Below are positions 32,253-40,730 of a DNA stretch of 64,000 bases, in pieces (the stretch's first letter is position 1; the number at the start of each line of letters is the position of its first letter). This DNA is from Glycomyces algeriensis (GTDB taxonomy: Bacteria > Actinomycetota > Actinomycetes > Mycobacteriales > Micromonosporaceae): assembly GCF_027622855.1 (NCBI RefSeq), contig NZ_JAPZVR010000001.1, forward strand, positions 693,028-757,027, given 5' to 3'. A program made the translations under genes and the position numbers. Under the pieces are notes generated by a model. The model made no database searches. It was not told where the DNA came from and was given only the letters and a program-made list of their open reading frames with translations.

Positions 32253-34439
32253 GTGCTGCACCACACGACCGCAGACCCCCACGCCCCGACCCCGCCGCAC
32301 ACCCGCCGCGGCATCGTCGCGGCCGTCGCCGACTGGTCCGCCCGGCACCGGGCCCTCGCCATCGGCGGCTGGCTCGCACTCGTCGCCCTCGCCGTCCTCT
32401 CCGGCGCGATCCCACTGGGGGAGCAGGCCCGCGCGACCGACCCCGGCGAAGCGGGCGTCGCCGAGCAGCGCATCGACGCCGCAGGCGGCTACGCCGTCCG
32501 CGAGAACGTCCTCATCACCGGCCCCGGCACCGACGCCGCCGTCACCGACCTCGTGACCGCGCTCGAATCCATTTCCAGTGCCGCCTCCGGCGCCGCCCCC
32601 GAAGCGGTGGCCGACATCGGCTCCCCGCTCAGCGAGCACGGCGAGCGCTGGCTCGCCGACGACGGCGCCGCCCTCGTCACCTTCGCCATCCTCGGCCCCG
32701 ACGCCGAATACGACGCCAACTACCGGGCCGTCCTCGACGCCGTCGCCGCCGTCCAAGCCGACCACCCCGACACCGAACTCCTGCAAGCGGGCGACGCCAC
32801 CCTCTCCGGCGCCGTCGACGCCGGCATCAAAGACGACATGCACCGCGCCGAGACCACCTCGCTGCCGCTCACCGTCCTCGTCCTCCTCGCCGTCTTCGGC
32901 TCGATCGTGGCCGCCGGACTCCCGCTGCTCCTCGCCGCCACCAGCGTCGCCGGCGCCTTCGGCCTCCTCGCGCTCCTCGGCCACTGGCTCCCCTTCAACG
33001 GCGCCGGCTCCGCGATCGTGCTCCTCATCGGCATGGCCGTCGGCATCGACTACTCCCTGTTCTACCTGCGCCGCTTCAGAGAAGAACGCGCCGCCGGCCA
33101 CGACCCCGACACGGCGCTGCGCACCACCGCCCGCACCTCCGGGCACGTCGTCGCCGCCTCCGGCCTCACCGTCATCGTCTGCATGGCCGGACTCCTCATC
33201 ACCGGCATCGACGTCCTCAAAGGACTCGCGCTCGGCACCGTCCTCGTCGTCGCCCTCGCCGTCCTCGGCTCCATCACCGTCCTCCCCGCCCTCATCGCCA
33301 CCCTCAGGCACCGCGTCGACGCCGCCCGCCTCCCCTGGATCGGCAAGCGCCGCATCAAAGCCGAACCCTCCCGCCTCTGGGAACGCATCGCCGCCCACGT
33401 CGTCCGGAGGCCCGTCCTCACCGGCGGCCTCGCCGCCGTCCTCCTCCTCATCGCCGCCACACCCGTCCTCGGCCTCCGCCTCCAAGACGCCGCCGTCACC
33501 GCCAGCCTCCCGCCCGGCACCTCCACCGCCGCCGACAACGCCGTCACCATGCAGGAGCACTTCCCCGGATCCGCCACCAGCGCCCGCGTCGTCATCACCC
33601 CCGACGACGGTCACCCTCTCGACACCGCCGCCCTGGAAACCGCCGTCGAACGACTCCACGCCGCGGCCGCCGCCAGCGACGGCCGCCTCCTCGAACCCAT
33701 CACCACCACCAGCCTCGGCGACGCCCTCGTCATCCGCGTCCCCCTCGCCGGCGACACCACCGGCCCCGAAGCCGACGCCGCCCTCGCCCACCTCCGCGAC
33801 CACGCCCTCCCCGCCGCCCTCGGCCACACCGACACGCAGACCGCCGTCACCGGCAAGACCGCACTCCCGCACGACTTCACCCAACAGCTCACCACCCGCA
33901 CCCCCTGGGTGATCGCGTTCATCCTCCTGCTCGCCTTCGCCCTCCTCGCGGTCACCTTCCGCTCCTGGGCCCTCCCGCTCGCCTCCATCGCCCTGAACCT
34001 CCTGTCGATCGGCGCCGCCTGCGGCGCCCTCACCTGGGTCTTCCAAGGCGGCCACTTCGAGGACCTCCTCGGCTTCACCTCCTACGGCGGCGTCGTCAGC
34101 TGGATCCCGATCTTCATGTTCATCATCCTGTTCGGACTGAGCATGGACTACCACATCTTCGTGCTCTCCCGCGTCGCCGAACGCCGCCGGGCCGGAGCCG
34201 CCGGACGGGACGCCATCGTCGGCGGCATCGCCGCCAGCGCCGGCGTCGTCTCCAGCGCGGCGCTCATCATGACCGGTGTCTTCTCCGTGTTCGTGACCCT
34301 CTCCGCCATCGAGTACAAGATGCTCGGCCTCGGCATGGCGCTGGCGATCCTCCTCGACGCGACGGTCGTGCGCGGCGTCCTGCTCCCGGCGGCACTGGCG
34401 CTCATGGGCGACCGCGCCTGGGGCCGGGCGCTGCACTGA
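32253..34439 (+). CDS. MMPL/RND-family transporter
   Basis: From GTG 32253 (AGGAAAG 6-7 bp upstream), 728 residues with two repeats of one plus five or six membrane helices and two extracytoplasmic loops, the MMPL layout of actinobacterial lipid or drug exporters. Typical motifs: GMAVGIDYSLFYLRRFREER after the first helix bundle and FGLSMDYHIFVLSRVAERRRAG in the second, each with the proton-relay Asp-Tyr pair. Start selection rests on the ribosome site and on the first helix. A single-gene unit between two terminators. The cargo is unknown; MMPL proteins move lipids, siderophores or antibiotics. Confidence 0.9.
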   Translation: MLHHTTADPHAPTPPHTRRGIVAAVADWSARHRALAIGGWLALVALAVLSGAIPLGEQARATDPGEAGVAEQRIDAAGGYAVRENVLITGPGTDAAVTDLVTALESISSAASGAAPEAVADIGSPLSEHGERWLADDGAALVTFAILGPDAEYDANYRAVLDAVAAVQADHPDTELLQAGDATLSGAVDAGIKDDMHRAETTSLPLTVLVLLAVFGSIVAAGLPLLLAATSVAGAFGLLALLGHWLPFNGAGSAIVLLIGMAVGIDYSLFYLRRFREERAAGHDPDTALRTTARTSGHVVAASGLTVIVCMAGLLITGIDVLKGLALGTVLVVALAVLGSITVLPALIATLRHRVDAARLPWIGKRRIKAEPSRLWERIAAHVVRRPVLTGGLAAVLLLIAATPVLGLRLQDAAVTASLPPGTSTAADNAVTMQEHFPGSATSARVVITPDDGHPLDTAALETAVERLHAAAAASDGRLLEPITTTSLGDALVIRVPLAGDTTGPEADAALAHLRDHALPAALGHTDTQTAVTGKTALPHDFTQQLTTRTPWVIAFILLLAFALLAVTFRSWALPLASIALNLLSIGAACGALTWVFQGGHFEDLLGFTSYGGVVSWIPIFMFIILFGLSMDYHIFVLSRVAERRRAGAAGRDAIVGGIAASAGVVSSAALIMTGVFSVFVTLSAIEYKMLGLGMALAILLDATVVRGVLLPAALALMGDRAWGRALH

Positions 34440-34456
34440 AGGGCCGCAACGAAAAA

Positions 34457-34492
34457 GAGGGGCCGCCCAGTTTGCAGGCTGGGCGGCCCCTC
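34457..34492 (+). terminator. Terminator after the MMPL gene
   Basis: A perfect 14-bp stem (GAGGGGCCGCCCAG and complement) with loop TTTGCAGG, starting 18 bp past the stop. Confidence 0.85.
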
Positions 34493-34747
34493 GCTGGAGT
34501 GCGGTCGTTGCCAGGCGTCGGCGTGCGCGGCGCGGCGGCGGGCGAGCACGGTGACGGCGATGCCGCCGGCCATGAGCACCGCCCGAACCTGAAGCCGGCC
34601 TTAAGTCACCTGAAGTCGACCCCAGGATTCGCGGGCGACGCCGAAGGGGCGCGCCGAGCCGATCGCGAAGCGGTCGCAAGTGAGGCCAAGCGGGCACTGG
34701 GTGTGTGCCGGACCCCGGCCCGATGCGGTGTCTGCTAGAAACCTCAC
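34493..34747. other. Non-coding stretch between MMPL and AI-2E genes
   Basis: The 255 bp hold the promoter region of the AI-2E gene. A short minus-strand frame (34591 leftward) reads like the end of a membrane protein (VLMAGGIAVTVLARRRAA) but is open only because it runs through the terminator; I do not call it. Confidence 0.4.
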
Positions 34748-35806
34748 ATGGCTGAGAAAACCGGATTGCCCCTGCGCAGAAGTCTCGCGAACACCCCGCC
34801 GCTCGCCGCCGGCATACTCTTCGGCATCGGTCTGGCGATCGCCACCGCCGCCGTGTGGGCCGTCCAGGAACTCGGCACCGTCATCACCGCCCTCATCGTC
34901 GCCGCGTTCCTCGCGGTCGGCCTCGAACGCATCATCAGCGGAATGACCAAGCGCGGCATGCCCCGCTGGCTCGCGATGACCATCCTGTTCCTCGGCGTCG
35001 CCATCGTCCTCTGCGGCGGCATCGCCGCGATCATCCCCGCGATCGTCCGCGAATCCGCCGAGTTCGTCGAGAATGCCCCCGGCTACTACGAGACCTTCAT
35101 CAACAGCCGGCTCGTCGACAGCTTCGGCGGCAAGGACGGCCTGCTCCAGCGCGCCGAAGGCGCACTCACCGCAGGGAACATGACCAAGGCGCTCGGCGGC
35201 GTCGCGGGCGGCGTCGCGTCCTTCTTCGGCGGTCTGGTGTGGACGATCACCACGATCCTGCTGACCATCTTCATCCTCGCCGCCTACGTCCAGCTGCGCA
35301 AAGGCGTGATCCGTCTCGTCGCCGCCTCCCAGCGCGAGCAGACCGAGCGGATCCTCGAAGGCATCCTCCGCCAGATCGGCGCCTACCTCATCGGCGCCCT
35401 CGCGATCGGGGCGCTCGCCGGCATCTCGTCCTGGATCTTCATGGCCATCGTGGACATCCCCTACGGCGCGCTGCTCGCGCTCCTGGTCGCACTGCTCGAC
35501 CTCATCCCGCAGATCGGCGCGACCATCGGCGCCGTCGTCGTCACTCTCGTCGCCCTCGCCGTCTCGCCCATGACGGCCGTGGCCTCGGCGATCTTCTTCG
35601 TCGCCTACCAGCAGTTGGAGAACTGGGTCATCTACCCGACGGTCATGCGCAGCGCGGTGAAGGTATCGAACCTCGCGGCGATCGTCGCCGTGCTCGTCGG
35701 CGGCACCCTCTTCGGCGTCGTCGGCATCGTCCTCTCGGTCCCGATCTACGCGGCGATCCGCCTGATCGGCAAGGAGCTCGTGCTCCCGCGCCTCGACAAG
35801 TCCTGA
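34748..35806 (+). CDS. AI-2E family transporter (PerM/TqsA-like permease)
   Basis: A 352-residue membrane protein with about eight helices: two near the N-terminus, a soluble central section (residues 95-150), then helices separated by the family motif near GAYLIGALAIGALAGISSWIF and the highly conserved LLALLVALLDLIPQIGATIGAVVV, followed by YQQLENWVIYPTVM. The family includes the AI-2 exporter TqsA and Na+/H+ antiporters; substrates vary. It has its own promoter region and ends at a long hairpin. Confidence 0.88.
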   Translation: MAEKTGLPLRRSLANTPPLAAGILFGIGLAIATAAVWAVQELGTVITALIVAAFLAVGLERIISGMTKRGMPRWLAMTILFLGVAIVLCGGIAAIIPAIVRESAEFVENAPGYYETFINSRLVDSFGGKDGLLQRAEGALTAGNMTKALGGVAGGVASFFGGLVWTITTILLTIFILAAYVQLRKGVIRLVAASQREQTERILEGILRQIGAYLIGALAIGALAGISSWIFMAIVDIPYGALLALLVALLDLIPQIGATIGAVVVTLVALAVSPMTAVASAIFFVAYQQLENWVIYPTVMRSAVKVSNLAAIVAVLVGGTLFGVVGIVLSVPIYAAIRLIGKELVLPRLDKS

Positions 35807-35820
35807 CCGGACCCGAACGC

Positions 35821-35864
35821 GACGAGGCCGGAGGCGCATACCCGCACGCGCCACCGGCCTCGTC
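35821..35864 (+). terminator. Composite terminator after the AI-2E gene
   Basis: An 11-bp outer stem (GACGAGGCCGG and complement) plus a 5-bp inner stem, separated by single A bulges, round a 10-nt loop, 14 bp past the stop. Confidence 0.8.
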
Positions 35865-36092
35865 TTCGCATCCAGGATAGGCCGCCCGTGCAAGCCCGCC
35901 CGCTCTGACCTCCCCGAACGTTCGGCATCGGCCATCGAGGCCACGCCGCGGGCGAGACCGCGGCCTGCGGGAGCCGGGACTCAGCCTGCAAGAGCAGGGC
36001 GCTTCCGCTTGGGGCTTGAGGCGGGACGGGTTTAGAGTCGACGCGAGAGACCTTGGGGGACAAGGACTCCACCCCGATGGAAGGACACCCCG

Positions 36093-36533
36093 ATGGGCGA
36101 CGGCGACACCACGATCTACGAGCGGATCGGCGGCGACGGCACCCTGCGCGGGACCGTCGACGCGTTCTACGGCTCAGTGCTCCACGACCCGGTCCTGCAG
36201 CCGCTGTTCGGCGCCGGCGCTGCTCACCACGTCGACCACCTCACCGCATTCCTCGCGGAAGTCTTCGGCGGCCCGGCCCGGTACACGGACGAACTCGGCG
36301 GCTTCGACACGCTCCTCACCGCCCACCGCGGACTCGCCATCACCGACGAGCAGCGCGCCCGCTTCATCGAACTCTTCGACCGCGCGGTCACCGAGCACGG
36401 CCCCGCCGACGACGAGCTCCGCGCCTCGCTCCACGAATACATCGTCTTCGGCACCGAAGTGGCGCAAGTGAACTCCCACGCAAAGGGTGATGACGACCTG
36501 CACCCGTGCCAGGAAGTGCCGCACTGGCCGTAA
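36093..36533 (+). CDS. Truncated haemoglobin (group II-like)
   Basis: A 146-residue 2/2 globin. Visible are IYERIGGDGTLRGTVDAFYGSVLHDPVLQPLF (B helix with Tyr B10), AFLAEVFGGPARYT, and AHRGLAITDEQRARF with the proximal His, then a C-terminal tail ending HPCQEVPHWP that is common in group II proteins. The Trp G8 typical of group II appears to be Phe here, so group assignment is tentative. Truncated globins of this kind bind O2 and detoxify NO. GGAAGGACA lies 5-13 bp before the ATG. Confidence 0.85.
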   Translation: MGDGDTTIYERIGGDGTLRGTVDAFYGSVLHDPVLQPLFGAGAAHHVDHLTAFLAEVFGGPARYTDELGGFDTLLTAHRGLAITDEQRARFIELFDRAVTEHGPADDELRASLHEYIVFGTEVAQVNSHAKGDDDLHPCQEVPHWP

Positions 36534-36741
36534 CGGGTGCGCCAGGCCACGGGGCGCTGCCGCACTGGAGCCGGCCCGCCGTGTTCAGCCCGACTCCCTG
36601 CGGCGCGGGCCGGCGCGCGGTGCCGCGCGTAGGGCATGCCCCTTCCCACCCGCATCCGCCTCCGACCAACCGAAAAGGACCACACTCCCACATGGGTCCG
36701 ACATTCGGGTGTTCGTACAGGTCAGTGCAATATTGCTGCGG

Positions 36742-37392
36742 TCAGCCCGTGGCGAGCTTGGCCGCGAAGGCGATCATGACTGCGCCGACGAGGCCGTTGC
36801 CGGCGGCGGCGAGGCGCCTGCGGCGGCGGAAGGTCTGGGCGAGGCCGTTGCCGGCGACGATGAGCGTCGACAGGTAGACCATCGAGCAGATCTGCAGGAT
36901 CACGAAGAGCACGCCGTAGCTGAGCACCGGGTACGCGTAGGCCGGGTCGACGAACTGCACGAAGAACGCGACGAAGAACAGGATCGCCTTCGGGTTCAAG
37001 AGGCTCGCGATGAGCGCCCGCACGAACGGCCGCTCGTTCGCCGCGCCCGCGTCCAAGGTCTTCGCCTCCAGCGGATCGCCCCGCCGCACCGCGCGCCAGG
37101 TCTTCCAGCCGCCTCGAAGCAGCCCGAACGCCAGGAACGCCAGATATGCGACGCCCGCCCACCGCACCAGGTTGTACAGCACCGGCGAAGCCGCGAACAT
37201 CGAAGCGAGACCCGCAGCCGAGGCCACCATCAGCACCGAATCGCCGAGGAACACCCCCGCCGCGGCCTGGAACCCGGCCCGACGCCCCTTCCTCGACGCC
37301 ACCGACAGGACATAGAGGGAGTTCGGGCCCGGCAGCAGGATGATGAGCACGGTGGCGACGACATAAGTCCACAGATCGACGGTGCCGAACAC
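36742..37392 (-). CDS. LysE/RhtB-family amino-acid exporter
   Basis: A 216-residue membrane protein with six helices. The N-terminal signature VATVLIILLPGPNSLYVLSVASRKGRRAGF with the PGP motif and the later NPKAILFFVAFFVQFVDP are those of LysE/LeuE-type exporters. The start is GTG at 37390-37392 with GAGGA 8-9 bp upstream. These proteins export excess amino acids such as leucine, lysine or homoserine. No LysG/Lrp-type regulator adjoins it. The 420 bp upstream carry the remains of another gene. Confidence 0.88.
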   Translation of the reverse strand: MFGTVDLWTYVVATVLIILLPGPNSLYVLSVASRKGRRAGFQAAAGVFLGDSVLMVASAAGLASMFAASPVLYNLVRWAGVAYLAFLAFGLLRGGWKTWRAVRRGDPLEAKTLDAGAANERPFVRALIASLLNPKAILFFVAFFVQFVDPAYAYPVLSYGVLFVILQICSMVYLSTLIVAGNGLAQTFRRRRRLAAAGNGLVGAVMIAFAAKLATG

Positions 37393-37812
37393 GGGCGGTT
37401 CCTCTCAGGGGCCGAGCAGTCGAGCGGGAGGGGCGGGCGGACGCAGCGCGTCCTGCGAAACCTGGCCAGTCTAAGGCCGCCGTGAGCTCGGCGGCAACCG
37501 TGATCTCGTTGCCGCCGACGACGGAGACGTAGCAGCGGGCGACGGACCCGGCAAAGGCAACGGCCTTGACGGTGCCGACCTGATAGAGCGTGACCATCGT
37601 AGGGTCGATGAGGCTGCGGCCGGGTTCGATGGAGAGGCGCCGTGGGTCTGGGCGGAGTCGCCCTGGGCGTCGCGGCCGCCCGGCATGGACGTCGAGGTGC
37701 CTTGGTATGGCATGTGGCATATCACCGGTCACATGGCACCGGCGCGGACTCCGGTGTCGCTGATCCTCCTGCGGTAGGTGACATATCAATGGCCGCGCGA
37801 CCCTGGTCGGGC
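37393..37812. other. 420-bp gap between TetR and LysE genes
   Basis: Apart from the frameshifted fragment described separately, the gap contains imperfect CATGTG/CACATG and GGTGACATATC repeats around 37700-37790 that might be regulatory. No intact gene. Confidence 0.4.
37475..37686 (-). pseudogene. Decayed gene fragment with a frameshift
   Basis: On the minus strand the reading from ATG 37597 leftward (VTLYQVGTVKAVAF ..., about 41 codons) has the strong GC bias in third positions expected of a real gene and looks like protein; after about 37475 the bias collapses. Upstream, the bias continues in a different frame from ATG 37686 (MPGGRDAQGDSAQTHGA), implying a frameshift near 37640. No complete product is possible. 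The family is not recognised. This fits the 420-bp gap between LysE and TetR genes, which is long for this genome. Confidence 0.35.
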
Positions 37813-38493
37813 TCAGCTGCCGCCGCTTCGGCGCTGGCGCACCATGCCTCGAAACAGCTCCTTCGGGCTCGGCGCCGGAGGCAGTGGCTCTGAGCCGCTC
37901 TCCGAGAACGCCCGCAGCATCTGGCCCACCAGCCGCTTCGACGCCGCCGCACCCGCGTCACCGACCGCCCCCAGCACCCCCGCATTGGCCATCAACAGGA
38001 TCGGCAGGTCCTCGGGGGAGAAGTCCTCCCGCAGGCGCCCCTCCCGCTTCGCCCGGCCGATCAGCTCCGTGAACGCCTCGAACGCCTCCTGGCGCTGGCG
38101 TTCGAGCACCTTCGCCGTGCCGTAGTTCATGGTGAGGACCTCCGCGAACCCGCGGTTGGCGGCCTGCAGCGCGCAGACGGTCTCGACATAACCCCGGAAC
38201 CCCTCCCAGGCGCTCTCCGCATCCCGCGCGGCCACCGCGGCGTCCCGGTTGCGCTGCATGGCGTCCTCGAAGACCGCCGTGATGAGGTCCATGCGAGTGG
38301 GGAACCGGCGGAAGAGCGTCGCGATGCCCACGCCGGCCGCCCGGGCGATGCCCGCCATGGACGCACTGAGCCCTTCGCGCCGGTAGACCTTCCGAGCCGC
38401 CTCGACGATCCGGTCGCGGTTCTGCTCGGCGTCGCTGCGCAGCCGCCGGGCACGCTTGCACATGCCGCTCTCAGAGCTCGGTTCCATGACCAC
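37813..38493 (-). CDS. TetR-family transcriptional regulator
   Basis: A 226-residue regulator. The N-terminal helix-turn-helix is clear: NRDRIVEAARKVYRREGLSASMAGIARAAGVGIATLFRRFPTRMDLITAVF (residues 24-75). The C-terminal domain is the common SACE_7040-like form. Start choice lies between ATG 38493 and ATG 38487 (two codons apart). It is divergent from a DoxX gene, and the 123-bp gap contains two copies of an 18-bp site, so it most likely represses itself and DoxX. Confidence 0.88.
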   Translation of the reverse strand: MVMEPSSESGMCKRARRLRSDAEQNRDRIVEAARKVYRREGLSASMAGIARAAGVGIATLFRRFPTRMDLITAVFEDAMQRNRDAAVAARDAESAWEGFRGYVETVCALQAANRGFAEVLTMNYGTAKVLERQRQEAFEAFTELIGRAKREGRLREDFSPEDLPILLMANAGVLGAVGDAGAAASKRLVGQMLRAFSESGSEPLPPAPSPKELFRGMVRQRRSGGS

Positions 38494-38502
38494 ATCCTAA
38501 CC

Positions 38503-38520
38503 AAGTGGAGTGACCTATCC
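38503..38520. promoter_or_regulatory. TetR site 1
   Basis: AAGTGGAGTGACCTATCC, 10 bp upstream of the TetR start. It is repeated in inverted orientation at 38552-38569 (14 of 18 identical). Confidence 0.6.
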
Positions 38521-38551
38521 GCTTATGCTGCTACACTCGGCAGCGAATAAC

Positions 38552-38569
38552 GGAAAGACCGCTCCACTT
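38552..38569. promoter_or_regulatory. TetR site 2
   Basis: Reverse strand reads AAGTGGAGCGGTCTTTCC, matching site 1 with AAGTGGAG fully conserved. It lies 48 bp before the DoxX start. Confidence 0.6.
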
Positions 38570-38616
38570 ACTGAACGGCCCCCGAACCACCCGTCTCGCA
38601 GGGAGATACCGCCCCC

Positions 38617-38988
38617 ATGAACGTGTTCCTCTGGATCCTCCAAGGCCTGCTCGCAGCCGCCTTCCTCGTCGCCGGCACCATGAAGGCGACCCAGCCCAAG
38701 GAGAAACTCGCCCCGAAGATGGGCTGGGTGAACGACTTCTCCACCGGAACGGTCAAGCTCGTCGGCATCGCCCAGCTCGCCGCCGCGCTCGGCCTCGTCC
38801 TGCCCGCCCTCACCGGCATCGCGGGGGTCCTCACGCCGCTCGCCGCGGTCGGCCTGGGCCTGATCATGCTCCTCGCCGCGGTCTACCACGTGCGCAAGGG
38901 CGAGTACTCCAGCATCCCCGTCAACGTCGTGATCCTCGTCCTCGCCGGGATCGTCGCCTGGGGCCGGTTCGGCCCGTACGCCTTCTAG
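38617..38988 (+). CDS. DoxX family membrane protein
   Basis: A 123-residue protein with four hydrophobic helices. The N-terminal LWILQGLLAAAFLVAGTMKATQPKEKLAPKMGW and LVGIAQLAAALGLVLPALTG are the usual DoxX signatures. GGGAG lies 10 bp before the ATG. It is probably repressed by the divergent TetR protein; such TetR/DoxX pairs are frequent in actinobacteria and suggest induction by a small hydrophobic or electrophilic compound. The biochemical role is unsettled. It is distinct from the DoxX-like protein at 30883. Confidence 0.85.
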   Translation: MNVFLWILQGLLAAAFLVAGTMKATQPKEKLAPKMGWVNDFSTGTVKLVGIAQLAAALGLVLPALTGIAGVLTPLAAVGLGLIMLLAAVYHVRKGEYSSIPVNVVILVLAGIVAWGRFGPYAF

Positions 38989-39004
38989 CCGGCCCGAACC
39001 GCGT

Positions 39005-39934
39005 TCACGCTGCGGCGCCCGCCCGCAGGCGCCGCAGCATCCTCGCGTCCGCGAAGCCGACCGCCCGCGCCGCCGATTCGACCGTGGCCCCCTGACCGAT
39101 CAGGTGCTCCGCCCGCTCGAGACGCAGCAGCGACTGGTACCGCAGCGGCGTCAAGCCCGTGGCCTCCGCGAACCGCCGAGTGAGCGTCCGCTGCGAGACG
39201 CCGGATGCGGCCGCCAGCTCGGGCAGCGGCAGCGCCTTCGTGAATTGGGCGTCGATCCGGTCCTGCACCCGGTGCACCGTGTCCGACAAGTGCGAGCGGT
39301 GCCGCAGCATCGCGCTCGCCTGCGGATCGTCCCCGTTGCGGCGCGCGTAGACCACCATCTCCCGCGCCACCTTCGCCGCCAGCGCCGGTCCGTGCCGCAC
39401 CGCGACGAGATGCAGCGCCAGGTCGATGCCGCTCGCGATCCCCGCCGAGGTGATCACGCGGTCGTCCTCGGTATATAGGACGTCACGTATCACTGCGGCG
39501 TCAGGGAAGCGGCGCGCCAGCTCCTCCTGCAGGTCGTGGTGCGTCGTGCACCGCCGCCCGTCGAGCAGGCCCGCCTGCCCGAGCGCGAACGCGCCCGAGC
39601 AGACGCTCGCGACCGTGCCTCCGCGCCGATGATGCTCGAACAGGTTCCGCGCCTGGGACGCCGAGAGCCGCGGGCCGCCCGCGGTCCCGGGGGACCGCCA
39701 GCCCGGCACCATGACCAGGTCGTCGGTGCCGAGCTGCGGCCACATGGTCTCGGCGTTCACCGAAAGCCCTTGGGCCGTGGCCACTTCGGGCTCGTCCGCG
39801 ACATACCGGAGCCGGTAGTCGGGCGAGGCGCCGGAGTCGGAGAGCACGTCTGCGGCGGTCGAGAAGACCTGCGCCGCGCCCGCCAGATCGAGCAGGTGCA
39901 GCTTGGGCACCAGCAGGAAGACCACCTCGGACAC
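39005..39934 (-). CDS. GlxA-type regulator (DJ-1/PfpI domain plus AraC HTH)
   Basis: A 309-residue two-domain protein. Residues 1-190 form a DJ-1/PfpI-like class I glutamine amidotransferase fold (VVFLLVPKLHLLDLAGAAQVF; SVCSGAFALGQAGLLDGRRCTTHH with the nucleophile-elbow Cys). Residues 215-305 form an AraC double helix-turn-helix (ALPLPELAAASGVSQRTLTRRFAEATGLTPLRYQSLLRLERAEHLI). It follows an isochorismatase-like hydrolase gene 16 bp upstream, on the same strand, so enzyme and regulator are co-transcribed. The ligand is unknown; GlxA relatives respond to metabolites or NAD-type small molecules. Confidence 0.88.
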   Translation of the reverse strand: MSEVVFLLVPKLHLLDLAGAAQVFSTAADVLSDSGASPDYRLRYVADEPEVATAQGLSVNAETMWPQLGTDDLVMVPGWRSPGTAGGPRLSASQARNLFEHHRRGGTVASVCSGAFALGQAGLLDGRRCTTHHDLQEELARRFPDAAVIRDVLYTEDDRVITSAGIASGIDLALHLVAVRHGPALAAKVAREMVVYARRNGDDPQASAMLRHRSHLSDTVHRVQDRIDAQFTKALPLPELAAASGVSQRTLTRRFAEATGLTPLRYQSLLRLERAEHLIGQGATVESAARAVGFADARMLRRLRAGAAA

Positions 39935-39950
39935 CGCGCCCCCTCAGCAT

Positions 39951-40556
39951 TCAGTCGGAAGGACGATCCTGCCACTCGCGCACCAGCGCGTCCACTCCCG
40001 TCACTGTCGCGAACCGCCCCGCCAGCGCGTACTCGGTCCGCTCGATGATCGCGTCCGTCCCCAGCGTGCGCGGGTCCGCGAGGAGCTCCTCCAGGCTCCG
40101 GTCCTGCGGGGCGTCCCGGTGCGGGATCGGGTTGGTCGCGGTCGCGTCGGTGACGAACACGGTCCGGTAGCCGAGGTCGGAGGCGACCCGCGCGTTCGTC
40201 TCGCAGCACTGCTCGGTGCGGATGCCGGTCACCACGACCTCGCCGACGCCGTGCTGGGTGAGGATCTGCTGCGCGTTCGTGGTGGTGAAGGCGTTGTGCG
40301 AGGTCTTGAACAGTTCCGGTTCGCCCGCAAGGGGTTTGAGCCCGGGCAGGTATTCGACGAAGCCCCTCGCGGGGTCGAACACGTTGCCGGTGTCCGGTTC
40401 GACATGACGGATCCACACCACCAGGTCGCCCTTGTCGCGGGCGGTCTCGACGAGCGGATTGATCTTGTCGACGATGTCGGGGTTCGAGATCGCGGCCCAG
40501 ATGGGTCGCCGGCGGAAGGATTCCTGGACGTCGATGACGAAGAGTGCGGTTCTCAT
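39951..40556 (-). CDS. Isochorismatase-like cysteine hydrolase
   Basis: A 201-residue cysteine hydrolase. The catalytic Asp is in TALFVIDVQESF (residue about 9), the Lys in PELFKTSHNAF and the Cys in TGIRTEQCCETNARVASDLGY, giving the nicotinamidase/isochorismatase triad. Metal-binding His residues typical of nicotinamidase are not evident, so a general amide hydrolase is more likely. It is first gene of a two-gene unit with the GlxA-type regulator. In other organisms such pairs process nicotinamide-like or carbamoyl compounds; the substrate here is open. Confidence 0.87.
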   Translation of the reverse strand: MRTALFVIDVQESFRRRPIWAAISNPDIVDKINPLVETARDKGDLVVWIRHVEPDTGNVFDPARGFVEYLPGLKPLAGEPELFKTSHNAFTTTNAQQILTQHGVGEVVVTGIRTEQCCETNARVASDLGYRTVFVTDATATNPIPHRDAPQDRSLEELLADPRTLGTDAIIERTEYALAGRFATVTGVDALVREWQDRPSD

Positions 40557-40730
40557 GCGGTCAATCGTCGTTCCCCGGAGGCCTTGCGGCCAGGCACGAT
40601 CGCGTCCCGCTGCGGACCGATCCGGTCAGCTTTCGCAGGAGGTATGGCCGTGCCGCCCGACCTCCGCGACCCGGTCTTGACCCGGTCGGGCTGCGGAGGT
40701 TCAGACGGCACGGCGGCTTCGGGGGGGTCC

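Noticed and set aside
34148..34591. Minus-strand frame beginning like a membrane-protein tail
   Set aside because: Short hydrophobic start only, then runs through a terminator and the MMPL gene in antisense.
31218..34697. 1159-residue open frame on the minus strand
   Set aside because: Runs across four plus-strand genes and several terminators; composition is that of an antisense shadow.
36506..36877. Possible small gene with a Cys-rich start near 36692
   Set aside because: No convincing ribosome site, continues antisense into the LysE gene, composition becomes Arg-rich.
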